Shown here: positions 21,556-33,431 of the stretch, in pieces
Layout: the number at the start of each line of letters is the position of its first letter
How positions within the stretch are numbered: the stretch's first letter is position 1
NCBI RefSeq assembly: GCF_000731675.1
Contig: NZ_JMIT01000002.1
Span: 781,456-845,455, forward strand
Direction of reading: 5' to 3'
Source: Pseudomonas capeferrum
GTDB lineage: Bacteria; Pseudomonadota; Gammaproteobacteria; Pseudomonadales; Pseudomonadaceae
Length of the DNA: 64,000 nt
Notes under the pieces: model-generated
Database searches by the model: none
What the model saw: the letters and a program-made list of their open reading frames with translations, nothing else
What the model was told of the DNA's origin: nothing
Position numbers and translations under genes: made by a program

Positions 21556-22077
21556 ATGGTTGATTCAAACGACGACGCCTTCGACGGCGAAAAAAGCAAA
21601 ACCCAGATCAAGCGCGAACTGCATGCACTGGTCGAACTCGGCGAGCGCCTCACTACGCTCAAGGCCGACACCCTGGCACGCCTGCCGTTGACCGACGAGC
21701 TGCGCAAGGCGCTGGCCGAGGCCAGCAAGCACACCGCTCACGGTGCCCGCAAACGCCACATGTCGTTTGTCGGCAAGCTGATGCGTGTGCAGGACCTGGA
21801 TGCCATCCATGCCTTGCTCGAACAGATGGACAGCTCGACCCGCCAGTACAACGAGCGTTTCCACGGCCTGGAGCGCTGGCGCGACCGGTTGATCGACGGC
21901 AATGACGAAGACCTCGAACGCTTCGTCAACGAGTACCCCGATACCGATCGCCAGCAAATGCGCTCGCTGATCCGCCATGCCCAGCACGAGAAGGCGCGTA
22001 ACAAACCGCCTGCCGCCGCGCGCAAGGTGTTCAAGTACATCCGCGACCTCGACGAGCTGCAGCGCGGATTGCGCTGA
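21556..22077 (+). CDS. darP: DarP (YjgA) ribosome-associated protein
   Basis: This 173-residue, highly charged helical protein starts with acidic residues and then [17 protein letters not shown] sequence (here [18 protein letters not shown]), the hallmark of the YjgA/DUF615 family. In E. coli, YjgA associates with late 50S ribosomal precursors and helps assemble the peptidyl transferase centre. It lies between pmbA and tldD on the opposite strand, diverging from pmbA across 108 bases and converging on tldD. Confidence 0.92.
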   Translation: MVDSNDDAFDGEKSKTQIKRELHALVELGERLTTLKADTLARLPLTDELRKALAEASKHTAHGARKRHMSFVGKLMRVQDLDAIHALLEQMDSSTRQYNERFHGLERWRDRLIDGNDEDLERFVNEYPDTDRQQMRSLIRHAQHEKARNKPPAAARKVFKYIRDLDELQRGLR

Positions 22078-22084
22078 TTGCCCA

Positions 22085-22103
22085 GGGGCTGCTGCGCAGC
22101 CCC
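22085..22103. terminator. Hairpin between convergent darP and tldD
   Basis: GGGGCTGC (22085-22092) pairs perfectly with GCAGCCCC (22096-22103) around a three-base loop. It lies between the two stop codons and probably ends transcripts from both sides, although neither side has a clear U-run. Confidence 0.55.
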
Positions 22104-22111
22104 CACACCTG

Positions 22112-23551
22112 TCACGCCCCGGTCCCGCCGACGGTAATCGCATCGAGTTTCAACGTCGGCTGCCCAACCCCTACCGGCACCGACTGCCCATCCTTGCCGC
22201 ACGTGCCGACGCCACTGTCCAGCGCCAGGTCATTGCCGACCATCGACACCCGGCTCATCGCCTCCGGCCCGTTGCCAATCAGCGTTGCACCCTTGACCGG
22301 CGCGGTGATCTTGCCGTCTTCGATCAGGTAAGCCTCACTGGTGGAGAAGACGAACTTGCCGCTGGTGATATCCACCTGGCCACCGCCCAGGTTGGCGCAA
22401 TAGATGCCCCTCTTCACCGAAGCGATGATTTCCTGCGGGTCGCTTTCGCCCGCGCGCATGTAGGTGTTGGTCATGCGCGGCATCGGCAGATGGGCGTAGG
22501 ATTCGCGGCGGCCATTGCCGGTCACGGCCATGCCCATCAGGCGGGCGTTCAGTTTGTCCTGCATGTAGCCTTTGAGCACACCGTTCTCGATCAGCGTGGT
22601 GCACTCGGTCGGGGTGCCTTCGTCATCCACGCTCAACGAACCGCGGCGGCCTTCAAGGGTGCCGTCGTCGACGATGGTGCACAGTTTCGACGCCACCTGC
22701 TCACCGATCCGGCCGCTGAACGCCGAGCTGCCCTTGCGGTTGAAGTCGCCTTCCAGGCCATGGCCCACCGCTTCATGCAACAGTACGCCCGACCAGCCCG
22801 GCCCCAGCACCACGGGCAAGGTGCCCGCCGGGGCAGGAATCGCCTCCAGGTTCACCAGGGCCTGACGCAACGCCTCACGGGCATAACCCATGACCTTCTC
22901 TTCGGTGAAGAAGCGGTAGTCGGTACGCCCGCCGCCACCCTGGCCACCGCGCTCGCGGCGGCCATTGTGTTCGACGATGACGCTGACGTTGAAGCGCACC
23001 AGCGGGCGCACGTCGGCGGCCAGGCTGCCATCGGCCGCCGCGATGAGAATGCGCTCCCAGACCCCGGCCATGCTCACGCTGACCTGCTGGATACGCGGGT
23101 CCAGCGCGCGGGTGGCGGCATCGACACGCTTGAGCAGGTCGACCTTTTCGGCCCGACTGAGCACATCCAGGGGGTTGTCCGGCGCATACAGGGCCGTCAC
23201 ATCCTGGCTGCGGAAAGCCTGGACCGTACCATTCTGCCCGGCACGGGAGATCGAACGCGCGGCACGGGCCGCCGAGGTCAGTGCCTCCAGGTTGATGGCG
23301 TTGCTGTAGGCGAAGCCGGTCTTTTCACCGGACTGGGCACGCACGCCCACGCCTTGGTCGAGGTTGAAGCTGCCCTCTTTGACGATGCCGTCCTCCAGCG
23401 CCCAGGTTTCCGAGATCTGGCCCTGGAAATACAAGTCGGCGGCATCGATGCCCGGGCCGGCCAACTCACCCAGCACAGCCTGCAGGCTGTCCAGGGTCAA
23501 CCCGCCTGGGGCCAGGAGCTGCTCGCTGACGGTGGATAACATCTGGCTCAT
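22112..23551 (-). CDS. tldD: TldD metalloprotease subunit
   Basis: This 479-residue protein contains the zinc-binding sequence HEAVGH (residues 259-264) followed by GLEGD, the active-site motif of TldD. It forms a heterodimer with PmbA and cleaves flexible peptides. ATG 23551 is chosen because GGAG lies five bases upstream; the GTG two codons earlier is inside that binding site. The nitrilase-family gene ends two bases upstream on the same strand and yhdP follows before it, so yhdP, the nitrilase gene and tldD are probably one operon. Confidence 0.96.
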   Translation of the reverse strand: MSQMLSTVSEQLLAPGGLTLDSLQAVLGELAGPGIDAADLYFQGQISETWALEDGIVKEGSFNLDQGVGVRAQSGEKTGFAYSNAINLEALTSAARAARSISRAGQNGTVQAFRSQDVTALYAPDNPLDVLSRAEKVDLLKRVDAATRALDPRIQQVSVSMAGVWERILIAAADGSLAADVRPLVRFNVSVIVEHNGRRERGGQGGGGRTDYRFFTEEKVMGYAREALRQALVNLEAIPAPAGTLPVVLGPGWSGVLLHEAVGHGLEGDFNRKGSSAFSGRIGEQVASKLCTIVDDGTLEGRRGSLSVDDEGTPTECTTLIENGVLKGYMQDKLNARLMGMAVTGNGRRESYAHLPMPRMTNTYMRAGESDPQEIIASVKRGIYCANLGGGQVDITSGKFVFSTSEAYLIEDGKITAPVKGATLIGNGPEAMSRVSMVGNDLALDSGVGTCGKDGQSVPVGVGQPTLKLDAITVGGTGA

Positions 23552-23553
23552 AG

Positions 23554-24405
23554 TCACTCCGAGGTGTGCGCAGGCCGCAAGGCGTCCTGCGAGAAAAAGC
23601 GCCGGTGCGAAACCACCGTCATGCGCGCCCGAATGGACGCTTGTTCATCAGTGTCGCGCTCGGCGAGCAATACCGCTTCGCCCTGCGCCTGCTGCGCAAC
23701 GATCCGCCCCCAAGGGTCGACGATCGCTGCATGCCCATGGGTTTCCCGTGGGCCTGGATGGGTGCCGCCCTGCGCTGCGGCCAACAGGTAGCATTGGGTC
23801 TCGATGGCACGCGCGCGAATCAGCACGTCCCAGTGCGCCGCGCCCGTCACCGCAGTGAAGGCGGCTGGCGCGCAGATCAGCTCGGCCCCGGCAGCGCGCA
23901 AGGCACTGTACAACTCGGGGAAGCGCAGGTCATAGCATACGCTCAGGCCCAAGCGCCCCACCGGGGTATCGGCCACCACCACCTGCGCGCCATGGGCATA
24001 GTCGTCGGACTCACGGTAACGGCCTCGGTTGTCGGCGACGTCCACGTCGAACAGGTGCAACTTGTCGTAGCGTGCCGCCACTTCACCGTGCTCGTCGATC
24101 AGCAGTGAGCAGGCATGGGCCTTGGCATCAGGCTGGCCGACCGGTGGCAACGGCAAGGTGCCGGCAACAATCCATAACTTGAGGTCGCGCGCGGTGCGTT
24201 TCAACCATGGCAGGATCGGCCCTTCGCCCAAGGCTTCGGCGCGGCCGATCGCTGCAGCATCCTTGCGCCCCATGGCGGCGAAGTTTTCTGGCAGCACGGC
24301 CAGGCGTGCGCCACCGAGCGCGGCCTGTTCAAGCAGGGCGCCGGCACGCTGCAGGTTGGCCAGCACGTCGTCCTGGCTGACCATCTGGATCACCGCTGCC
24401 TTCAT
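23554..24405 (-). CDS. Carbon-nitrogen hydrolase, nitrilase superfamily (Nit1/YbeM-like)
   Basis: This 283-residue protein has the Glu-Lys-Cys triad of nitrilase-family amidases: E40 in [10 protein letters not shown]115 in [10 protein letters not shown] and C157 in [14 protein letters not shown]. The form [10 protein letters not shown] is typical of the Nit1/YbeM branch, whose members remove the amide from deaminated glutathione as metabolite repair. The exact substrate is inferred from this motif similarity. It is eight bases downstream of yhdP and two bases upstream of tldD. Confidence 0.88.
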   Translation of the reverse strand: MKAAVIQMVSQDDVLANLQRAGALLEQAALGGARLAVLPENFAAMGRKDAAAIGRAEALGEGPILPWLKRTARDLKLWIVAGTLPLPPVGQPDAKAHACSLLIDEHGEVAARYDKLHLFDVDVADNRGRYRESDDYAHGAQVVVADTPVGRLGLSVCYDLRFPELYSALRAAGAELICAPAAFTAVTGAAHWDVLIRARAIETQCYLLAAAQGGTHPGPRETHGHAAIVDPWGRIVAQQAQGEAVLLAERDTDEQASIRARMTVVSHRRFFSQDALRPAHTSE

Positions 24406-24413
24406 GAAGACTC

Positions 24414-27400
24414 CTAGCGCGATTTCTCGAAAGGTTTCACAAATGTGATTCTAGGCTCTTTCCACGGCCCCTCGACGCGGTAATGCACGCTAGCAAAGCG
24501 TGATACCCGGTCGCCGATCAAGCGATCGACCAGGAACAGCGCGCCCCCCACCGCAGGTGCGCCGATGATCAGGGCGGCCAGCGGCAGGTTGTTGGTCACC
24601 GGCAGGCTCACCTGCAGGTTGGCATCCACCCGGTCACGGACCAGGTCGAGGGTACCGTCGAGCTCGAAGTTGCTCGACGGGCCAGTAACGGTAATCGGCT
24701 CGCGGGTCACGTAGACGCCATTGCTGGCCACCAGCAGGCCCTTGACCCGATCATAGGCCAGGCCTTTGTCGAACAGGTCGGAGAAGTCCAGGCGCAGGCG
24801 GCGGCCGATGGAGTTGAAATTGAGCAGGCCGAACACGCGCAGGGCCTGGGCACTGCCTTCGACTTCGACGAACTGGCCGGTGCGCAGGGCGGCATCCATG
24901 CTCCCGGAGAAGCGGTTCAAGCCCACCCAGGCAGGTGAGCCCGGCCAGCGGCCGTCGACATCCAGGCGGAAATCGCGGCTGGTCACGGTAGGGGCAAACC
25001 CCCACGCCTTGAGCACATCGGCCAGGTTCTTGCCGTCCAGGCGCCCTTTGTACCAGCTACTGCTGCTGCCCGGCGGGCCTTCCCAGCCACCGCCGCCATC
25101 GATGCGCAGGCCCTTGAAGTCAAGGTCGATATCGTCTGCCGATACGCCACGCGCGGTCGGGCGCAACTTGATCGATGCGCTGCCGTAGAGGTCGTCGCCA
25201 CGGTAGAGCTTGTCGATGCTCAGGTCCAGGGCAGGCACCTTGCGCGGGTCGAATGATGCCAACGGGTCGGGCCCCTCCTCGGCCTGCGCCTGGGCCGGGT
25301 CCGCCGCTGGCAGGCGCAAGGTCTGCAGGCGCACCGACATGGGCGCGGCCTTGGCGTCGGGTACGCGCGCGTTGCCGATGACTTCCTTGCTGTCCAGGCG
25401 CAGGTCCCACGCCGGGCCACCACGGGCCAGACGCACCACTGCCTGATTCAGGTCCATGCCGAAGGCTTTGAGCTGGCCGATGCTCAGGTCGACGCTTTGC
25501 AGGCTCTGCCGGGCACTACCGCCGGGGTCGTCACCGCCCAAGCTAGCCATCTGCGCTTGCCAGGGCGCCAGGTCCAGTGTTTCCAGGTGCCCGCGTACCC
25601 GCAGCCCCTGGCCGCTTGGCACTTGCGGCTGGCCTGTGCCCAGCAGCAGCTCACCGCGGCCCTGGGCCAGTTTGTCGCCGGGCGCGGCATAGGCAAAGCG
25701 TGCAAGGTCGGCATAGCTGGCGTCGAAGCGCCGCTCCTGGCCCTGCAGGTTCATGCTGAAGCGGCTGTCGCGGGTATCCGCCGCTGCCTTGCCGAAGGGG
25801 GCCGGCAAATTGATCGCCAACCCCTTGAGCGACGAGTTGACGTTCAGGCTGTTGTCCCGGCTACCCAGGTTGACCTGCAACTGATAGGGCAGGTCGCCCG
25901 AGGCAGGCAGCGCCTGGTTGAACTGCAGCCACTCGGTCAGCGCTTTCAGCGAAACCTGGCCGCTGGCGTTGATGCGGGTCTGCATCTGCCCTGGCTCGCC
26001 CTCGGCGACGATCTGCGCAGTCACCGGTTTGCCGAATGCCTGCAGGCTGATGTCCTTGCCGCTCAGGCCCTTGTCGAAGTCGAAACTGAAGTCGCCCTTC
26101 AGGCGGTTCAGCTCCAGGCTTGGCGGGGCCACCTTGAGGCGGGCATCAGCGGTGGCGAAGTCCACCTTGACCTTGGGCCGCTGCCCATGTGCCAGGGGGA
26201 TATCGAGTTTGACCTTGCCCTTGAGCGGGCCCTCGCCTTCCCACCCGGCGAAGATCTCACCCGTGCCGATCGGGGCTTCCTTGAGAATTTTCAGGCCGTC
26301 ACCCAGGCTGCCGTCAAAATCGCCATCCAGGTACAGATGGCTGTGCTGGTCGCCTTCGACGTGGGGGATGTCGACACTGACGTCACTGACTTTGGTATCG
26401 AGCAGCAGGCCATGGTGGGCCTTGATGCGCACACCACTGTCTTCGATCAGCACGTCACCATCGACCTGCTGCACTTGAGGCCAGCCGGGCTGGAAGTCCA
26501 GCGCCGCGTCACGCACCTTGAAGAACAGGCTGATACTGCGAGCCTCCGGGGCGGCGCCGTGGTTCAGCGATCCCTGGTACTGGAAGTAGCCCTCATCCAC
26601 GGTGCCCTTGACGATCGCACTGCGCAGCCATTCGTCGAGGGCCGGGCTGAGCACTTCCGGCAAGTATTTGGCGGTGTATCGGCCATCGCCTTCGGTCAAC
26701 CCGACGCGCAGGTCCATGTAGTCCTCGCGGCCCTCTTCGAACAGCAGGCGGATCAGGAAGTCACCGGCGATCTTGCCCTCCTCGCCCAGCACCTTGAGGT
26801 ACGGCGCGACGAGGGTGAAGCCTTGCTTGTCGAGGGCCCAGGTCAGGCGGGCATTGGCCTGCTGGTAATGCCAAGGTTTGGCGAAGATCGGGTACAAGTG
26901 CAGCATGAAGGCCTCAGTGTCGAGCCGCAGCTCGCCATGGCCCAGGTCGCCGCTGATGCTGCCACTGACGTTGCCGGCCGCCGGGGCACCGTGGTAGGCG
27001 TTGAAACCGACCTGCTCCAGGTTGGCGGCAAATTGCAGCCGCTGGTCGCCCTCAGCCTTGGGCCGCGCCTCCAGGCGCAAGTTGCGCAGCGCGCCGGTGA
27101 CCTTCAGGCCATCGACCACGGCCATGAGGTTATCCGGCAGCGGTGCCAAGGCATCGATCAATGGGGTCAGCGGAGTGAGGTCAAGGCGGTCGGCCTGCAC
27201 TTCCCAGCGCTCGTCGGCGGGTGCCTGCCCAGGGCGCTGGCGTAACTGCAGATGGGTTTCCCAACGGGTCTTGCCGATGCTCATGGCCAGGGAATCGACA
27301 CTCACATCGAAGCCTTGCGGGCTGCGTTGGAACCAAGCGGCCAGCGCCAGGTTGTCCAAGGTTGCGGCCTTGCGCCCGGCATACGCACCTTGCAGCGTTG

Positions 27401-28229
27401 GCGCATTGACACGGACCACCGCGTGTTGCAACTGGCCTTGGCGCCAGTCGACCCAGAACTCGCCCCCGGCGCGCAATGCGTCAGCCTGCCACTGGCCCAG
27501 CAGACGCGGCGGCAACCAGCGCGCCCAATCGCTCTGCGGCAGGCTCAGGTATGCCGCAACCTCAGCGTCTTGCCAGGCTTTGGCCGACGCGCGGCTGCGC
27601 AGGTTCAGCGCCAGGGGCTGGCCGTCCGGCAGGGTTGCGCGCACGTCGAGGGCCTGGCGCGAGGCACCTGCCTGCAGGCCGGCACTCACATACGTCAAGG
27701 TCAGGGGGTCGCGCTGCCAGGGCTGCAAGGTAACCTGGCTGTCGAATACATCGATACGCCCCAGTTGGCGCAAGCGCTGCAGCAACTCGGCGGGGTCGAG
27801 GGGGGCATCGTCTTTTTTCGGCAGCCCTTCGAGGTTCCAGGCGCCTTGCTCATCTTCGCGCAGGATCAGTTGCAAGCCGCCTAACTGAATACGCGCCAGG
27901 CGTACCTCGCGGGAGGTCAGGCTGGCCCACAAGTCCGGCACCAGCTTGACGTCGTCCAGGCGCAACGCGGTGGCGCCTTCGCCCAATTGCAGGTCGCGAA
28001 CGCGCAGCACAGGCGCCAGCCCGCTCCAGCGCCCCTCAAGGGCACCGACATGCACTGGCAGGCCCAACGCCTGTTCGGCCTTGCTCTCGACATCGGCTCG
28101 GTACTCGGCCACCAACGGCACCAATTGCCGGCCGAGGCTGACATACAACGCCACCAGCACCGCCAGCAGCGCACACAAGCCCAGCCCCCAGCGAGTCAAG
28201 GCGACAAGAACGCGGTTCAGACGTCCCAT
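24414..28229 (-). CDS. yhdP: YhdP, AsmA-like inner-to-outer membrane phospholipid transport protein
   Basis: This very large protein (about 1271 residues) has one N-terminal membrane helix (roughly residues 13-36) followed by a long periplasmic beta-rich region, with a DUF3971-type/AsmA-like C-terminus. YhdP, TamB and YdbH act together in E. coli as bridge-like proteins moving phospholipids to the outer membrane. ATG 28229 is preferred because a GGAGG site lies nine bases upstream; a second ATG is two codons earlier. It starts an operon with the nitrilase gene and tldD. Together with mla and lpt it gives the window three separate lipid-traffic systems. Confidence 0.92.
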   Translation of the reverse strand: MGRLNRVLVALTRWGLGLCALLAVLVALYVSLGRQLVPLVAEYRADVESKAEQALGLPVHVGALEGRWSGLAPVLRVRDLQLGEGATALRLDDVKLVPDLWASLTSREVRLARIQLGGLQLILREDEQGAWNLEGLPKKDDAPLDPAELLQRLRQLGRIDVFDSQVTLQPWQRDPLTLTYVSAGLQAGASRQALDVRATLPDGQPLALNLRSRASAKAWQDAEVAAYLSLPQSDWARWLPPRLLGQWQADALRAGGEFWVDWRQGQLQHAVVRVNAPTLQGAYAGRKAATLDNLALAAWFQRSPQGFDVSVDSLAMSIGKTRWETHLQLRQRPGQAPADERWEVQADRLDLTPLTPLIDALAPLPDNLMAVVDGLKVTGALRNLRLEARPKAEGDQRLQFAANLEQVGFNAYHGAPAAGNVSGSISGDLGHGELRLDTEAFMLHLYPIFAKPWHYQQANARLTWALDKQGFTLVAPYLKVLGEEGKIAGDFLIRLLFEEGREDYMDLRVGLTEGDGRYTAKYLPEVLSPALDEWLRSAIVKGTVDEGYFQYQGSLNHGAAPEARSISLFFKVRDAALDFQPGWPQVQQVDGDVLIEDSGVRIKAHHGLLLDTKVSDVSVDIPHVEGDQHSHLYLDGDFDGSLGDGLKILKEAPIGTGEIFAGWEGEGPLKGKVKLDIPLAHGQRPKVKVDFATADARLKVAPPSLELNRLKGDFSFDFDKGLSGKDISLQAFGKPVTAQIVAEGEPGQMQTRINASGQVSLKALTEWLQFNQALPASGDLPYQLQVNLGSRDNSLNVNSSLKGLAINLPAPFGKAAADTRDSRFSMNLQGQERRFDASYADLARFAYAAPGDKLAQGRGELLLGTGQPQVPSGQGLRVRGHLETLDLAPWQAQMASLGGDDPGGSARQSLQSVDLSIGQLKAFGMDLNQAVVRLARGGPAWDLRLDSKEVIGNARVPDAKAAPMSVRLQTLRLPAADPAQAQAEEGPDPLASFDPRKVPALDLSIDKLYRGDDLYGSASIKLRPTARGVSADDIDLDFKGLRIDGGGGWEGPPGSSSSWYKGRLDGKNLADVLKAWGFAPTVTSRDFRLDVDGRWPGSPAWVGLNRFSGSMDAALRTGQFVEVEGSAQALRVFGLLNFNSIGRRLRLDFSDLFDKGLAYDRVKGLLVASNGVYVTREPITVTGPSSNFELDGTLDLVRDRVDANLQVSLPVTNNLPLAALIIGAPAVGGALFLVDRLIGDRVSRFASVHYRVEGPWKEPRITFVKPFEKSR

Positions 28230-28317
28230 GGCCATGGCCCTCCAGGTCGTTTATCCATGATGGCCCCAAGTACCGGTTTTGCCAGCCCGGCCATCCTGTG
28301 CTGCGTTTTGGTAAGCC

Positions 28318-29775
28318 TCAGAGCAGCACCACATCGTATTGTTCCTGCGAGTACATCGACTCGACCTGGAAGCGGATAGTTCTGCCGATGAAGGTTTCAA
28401 GCTCCGCCACGTTGCCCGACTCTTCGTCCAGCAGGCGGTCGACCACCTTCTGGTTGGCCAGTACGCGGTAGCCCTCGGCCTGGTAGGCACGGGCTTCGCG
28501 AAGGATCTCACGGAAGATCTCGTAACAAATGGTCTCGGGGGTTTTCAGCTTGCCACGGCCCTGACACGCCAGGCAGGGTTCGCAGAGCACCTGCTCGAGG
28601 CTCTCACGCGTGCGCTTGCGGGTCATCTGCACCAGGCCCAGCTCGGTAATGCCGATGATGTTGGTCTTGGCGTGATCACGCTCGAGCTGCTTTTCCAGGG
28701 TGCGCAGCACCTGGCGCTGATGCTCTTCATCTTCCATGTCGATGAAGTCGATGATGATGATGCCGCCGATGTTGCGCAGGCGCAGTTGCCGGGCAATGGC
28801 GGTAGCGGCTTCAAGGTTGGTCTTGAAGATAGTTTCTTCAAGGTTGCGATGGCCGACGAAGGCACCGGTGTTGACGTCGATGGTGGTCATTGCCTCAGCG
28901 GGGTCGACCACCAGATAGCCACCGGACTTGAGCGGCACCTTGCGCTCCAGGGCACGCTGAATCTCGTCTTCGACACCGTACAGGTCAAAGATCGGCCGCT
29001 CGCCAGGGTAATGCTCGAGCCGATCGGCAATCTCCGGCATCAATTCGCCGACGAACTGCGTGGTTTTCTGGAACGTTTCCCGCGAGTCGATGCGGATTTT
29101 CTCGATCTTCGGGTTGACCAGGTCGCGCAGGGTACGCAGGGCCAGGCCGAGGTCTTCGTAGATTACCGTGGGCGCGCCGCAGGTCTGGATCTGGCTGCCG
29201 ATCTGTTCCCACAGGCGGCGCAGGTAGCGAATGTCCTGCAGGATCTCTTCGGCGCGGGCGCCTTCGGCGGCAGTGCGCAGGATGAAGCCGCCGGCGTCCT
29301 TGATGTTCTCGCTGTCCATGCAGCTGCTGACCACCTGCTTGAGGCGATCACGCTCGGCTTCGTCTTCGATCTTGAGGGAAATACCGACATGGCTGCTGCG
29401 CGGCATGTACACCAGGTAGCGCGAAGGGATCGACAACTGCGTGGTCAGGCGGGCGCCCTTGGTGCCGATCGGGTCCTTGGTCACCTGTACCACCAGCGCC
29501 TGGCCTTCATGCACCAGCGCGGTGATGTTTTCTACCGCCGAGCCTTCGCGCTGGGAAATTTCCGAGGCATGGATGAAGGCAGCCCGCTCCAGGCCGATGT
29601 CGACGAACGCCGCCTGCATGCCGGGCAGCACGCGTACCACTTTGCCCTTGTAGATATTGCCGACGATGCCGCGGCGCTGGGTGCGCTCGACGTGCACTTC
29701 CTGCAGCACCCCGTTTTCCACCACCGCCACACGTGACTCCATCGGGGTGATGTTGATCAGGATCTCTTCACTCAT
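28318..29775 (-). CDS. rng: Ribonuclease G
   Basis: This 485-residue endoribonuclease of the RNase E/G family processes the 5' end of 16S rRNA and degrades mRNA. It has an S1-type RNA-binding domain near residues 37-120, catalytic metal ligands at about D300 (TTIDVNTGAF) and D343 (IIIIDFIDM), and the zinc-link cysteines in CEPCLAC (398, 401, 404) through which subunits join. It lacks the long C-terminal scaffold of RNase E. It lies 54 bases after maf and before yhdP, as in E. coli and P. aeruginosa. Confidence 0.97.
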   Translation of the reverse strand: MSEEILINITPMESRVAVVENGVLQEVHVERTQRRGIVGNIYKGKVVRVLPGMQAAFVDIGLERAAFIHASEISQREGSAVENITALVHEGQALVVQVTKDPIGTKGARLTTQLSIPSRYLVYMPRSSHVGISLKIEDEAERDRLKQVVSSCMDSENIKDAGGFILRTAAEGARAEEILQDIRYLRRLWEQIGSQIQTCGAPTVIYEDLGLALRTLRDLVNPKIEKIRIDSRETFQKTTQFVGELMPEIADRLEHYPGERPIFDLYGVEDEIQRALERKVPLKSGGYLVVDPAEAMTTIDVNTGAFVGHRNLEETIFKTNLEAATAIARQLRLRNIGGIIIIDFIDMEDEEHQRQVLRTLEKQLERDHAKTNIIGITELGLVQMTRKRTRESLEQVLCEPCLACQGRGKLKTPETICYEIFREILREARAYQAEGYRVLANQKVVDRLLDEESGNVAELETFIGRTIRFQVESMYSQEQYDVVLL

Positions 29776-29829
29776 GGCAGGCTCTCGTCAAAGGTCTTGG
29801 ATAATGATGGATCGCGCAGGCAGCGCTGG

Positions 29830-30441
29830 CTACTGCGGCTTTGTTACCTCTGGAGAAAGCGCAGGCAGTTGCCAGCAGGCGATGCCGAACCCGGCGAGCA
29901 GATCGGCGGTCTCGCTCAGCGGCAAACCCACCACCGCAGAGTAACTGCCTGCAAGGCCGGTGACGAACACTGCGCCCAGCCCCTGGATGGCATAACCGCC
30001 GGCTTTGTCGGCAGGCTCACCGCTGGCCCAGTAGCGCGCTGCTTCATCGGCGCTGATGGCACGAAAGCGCACACTGCTGGTGACGCACAGGCTCAGGGTG
30101 CGCGCCCCATCGCTCAGGGCGACAGCGGTCAATACCTGATGTTCGCGGCCAGACAAGTCGGCCAGCATGGCCAGGGCATGTTCACGGTTTTCAGGTTTGC
30201 CGAGAATACGGCCATCGAGGACCACTGCGGTGTCTGCGCCCAGCACCACCGCCGGGCCCTTCAGGCTGGCAAGGCCAGCTTCGGCCTTGGCCCGGGCGAG
30301 GCGCTCGACATAGGCCTGGGCACCTTCATTGGCCAGCGGGGTTTCATCGATGGGGGCGCTTACTGTAGTGAACGGTACGCCGATCTGAGTCAGCAGTTCA
30401 CGACGACGGGGCGAGCCAGAGGCCAGGTAAAACGGGTTCAT
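29830..30441 (-). CDS. maf: Maf-family nucleotide pyrophosphatase (YhdE type)
   Basis: This 203-residue protein begins with the Maf signature [12 protein letters not shown] and contains [16 protein letters not shown] in the middle. Maf proteins hydrolyse non-canonical or pyrimidine nucleoside triphosphates to monophosphates; the YhdE subgroup, encoded beside rng and mreD, acts on dTTP, UTP and modified pyrimidines and is linked to septum control. The subgroup assignment is from gene neighbourhood. Confidence 0.92.
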   Translation of the reverse strand: MNPFYLASGSPRRRELLTQIGVPFTTVSAPIDETPLANEGAQAYVERLARAKAEAGLASLKGPAVVLGADTAVVLDGRILGKPENREHALAMLADLSGREHQVLTAVALSDGARTLSLCVTSSVRFRAISADEAARYWASGEPADKAGGYAIQGLGAVFVTGLAGSYSAVVGLPLSETADLLAGFGIACWQLPALSPEVTKPQ

Positions 30442-30474
30442 GTAGACATCTCCCTGTCAGTCGCGGCAACGCCG

Positions 30475-30966
30475 TCAATTTATGTGCAAGCGTCGGCGCA
30501 GGTCGCGCAGGGCAAAGCTGATCCATGGCCAGAGCAAGGCGCTGATGACCGCCGACCACACCAGCGCCAGGGTCGGCAGGCGGTTGCCGGTCAGCGCGCT
30601 GAGCCATAGCTGTATCAGCTGGGCGATGCCGAAGATCACCAGGATCACCAGGCTCTGCTGCCACATGGGGAACATGCGCAAGCGCTGCTGCAGCGACAGC
30701 ACCAGGAAGGTGATCAGGGTCAGGATCAGCGCGTTCTGCCCAAGCAACGTGCCATACAGCACATCCTCGGCCAGGCCCAGCACGAAGGCCGTGGTCATGC
30801 CGACCTTGCTCGGCACGGCAAGGGTCCAGAACGATACCAGCAGCGCCAGCCACATGGGCCGGAACACTTCCATGAACTGAGGCATGGGCGAGACGCTGAG
30901 CAGCAAGCCAATGGCGAATGTCAGCCAGATGACCCAGCCGTTGTTGCGGCGTGATGCAGCCATCAT
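30475..30966 (-). CDS. mreD: Rod shape-determining membrane protein MreD
   Basis: This 163-residue protein has five to six hydrophobic helices and the family's N-terminal pattern (WVIWLTFAIGLLLSVSPMPQ). MreD is an inner-membrane part of the elongation machinery with MreB, MreC, RodA and PBP2. Its start overlaps the mreC stop by four bases (ATGA). maf follows after 33 bases. Confidence 0.93.
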   Translation of the reverse strand: MMAASRRNNGWVIWLTFAIGLLLSVSPMPQFMEVFRPMWLALLVSFWTLAVPSKVGMTTAFVLGLAEDVLYGTLLGQNALILTLITFLVLSLQQRLRMFPMWQQSLVILVIFGIAQLIQLWLSALTGNRLPTLALVWSAVISALLWPWISFALRDLRRRLHIN

Positions 30967-32024
30967 TGCCTCCGGGGTTGAGCGGGCGCTGCCGCTGGCA
31001 CGGCGGGTGCCGCAGGCGCTACAGGCGCAGCAGCGGGCTGCGTGGCAGGGGCTGCCGGAGTTGCGGGCGCGACGGGCGCGGTTGCGGTACCGGCAGGTGC
31101 GGCCTGCTCGCCATTGGCGCCAGGCTGAACACTCACCGCGGTGCCCTTGCGGTCGGCCTCTTCCTGCGCAATCGCCGCGTCGGTGGCGCGCTGTTCCGGG
31201 GTACGCCGGTCACTGAACACCAGCAGCATGTAGCGGCTGCGGTTGAGTGCGGCGGTAGGGATGGCGCGGACAATGGCAAACGGCTGGCCGGAGTCGTGAA
31301 TCACTTCGTTGACCGTGGCCACCGGGTAGCCGGCCGGGAAGCGCTGGCCCATACCGGAGCTGACCAACAGGTCGCCTTCCTTGATGTCGGCGGTATCGGC
31401 CACATGGCGCAGCTCCAGCCGCTCCGGGTTGCCGGTACCGCTGGCGATGGCGCGCAGGCCATTGCGGTTGACCTGCACCGGAATGCTATGGGTGGTATCG
31501 GTCAGCAACAGCACCCGCGAGGTGTAAGGCATCAATTCGACCACCTGGCCCATCAGGCCGCGGGCATCGAGCACCGGCTGGCCGAGGAACACACCATCGC
31601 GCTCACCCTTGTTGATCAGGATGCGGTGGGTGAACGGGTTGGGGTCGACGCCGATCAGTTCGGCCACTTCGACCTTTTCGTTGACCAGGGCCGAAGAGTT
31701 GAGCAACTCACGCAAGCGCACGTTCTGCTCGGTCAGGGCCGCCAGCTTCTGCAGGCGCCCCTGCAACAGCAGGGCCTCGGTCTTGAGCTTTTCGTTTTCC
31801 GCGATCAGTTCGGTACGGCTGCCGAACTGGCCCGCCACGCCTTGCCACAAGCGCTGCGGCAAATCGGTGATCCAGTACGATTCCATCAACACCATGCCCA
31901 TCTGGCTGCGCACAGGCTTGAGCACGGCAAAGCGCGCATCGACCACCATCAACGCGATCGACAGCACCACCAATACGAGTAGACGAACGCCCAGCGAAGG
32001 GCCCTTGGAGAAAAGCGGTTTAAT
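30963..32024 (-). CDS. mreC: Rod shape-determining protein MreC (probable ATT start)
   Basis: MreC is a bitopic periplasmic protein that links MreB to the peptidoglycan elongation enzymes. The first ATG/GTG/TTG in frame is a TTG at 31973, but starting there would cut off half of the N-terminal membrane helix. The frame stays open upstream and adds IKPLFSKGPSLGVRLLV, which completes the usual short basic start and helix. At 32024 the codon is ATT, with GAGGAA six bases upstream, so an ATT-initiated protein of 353 residues is proposed. A coiled coil follows (about 65-95), and the C-terminus is a long Ala/Pro-rich tail, typical for Pseudomonas MreC. Confidence 0.85.
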   Translation of the reverse strand: MKPLFSKGPSLGVRLLVLVVLSIALMVVDARFAVLKPVRSQMGMVLMESYWITDLPQRLWQGVAGQFGSRTELIAENEKLKTEALLLQGRLQKLAALTEQNVRLRELLNSSALVNEKVEVAELIGVDPNPFTHRILINKGERDGVFLGQPVLDARGLMGQVVELMPYTSRVLLLTDTTHSIPVQVNRNGLRAIASGTGNPERLELRHVADTADIKEGDLLVSSGMGQRFPAGYPVATVNEVIHDSGQPFAIVRAIPTAALNRSRYMLLVFSDRRTPEQRATDAAIAQEEADRKGTAVSVQPGANGEQAAPAGTATAPVAPATPAAPATQPAAAPVAPAAPAVPAAAPAQPRRQ

Positions 32025-32189
32025 GGGCCGTTCCTCGTGGACGACTCAGGAGGTCATTGGACATGGGACAACGCACCAGCCTGGTTGCGGGTTGACGGAA
32101 ACGACGCCCAAACGGACGCCAGCCCAGCGCATACAGGTAGCACTGTGCGTGCTACCTGTAAACCGGGCGCTCATGAGCCGCGAGCAGGA

Positions 32190-33386
<1,197 letters not shown>

Positions 33387-33431
33387 TCATCACGGACCTT
33401 ATTCCGTTCTTTGTTCCCCCTGGAGATCCCC

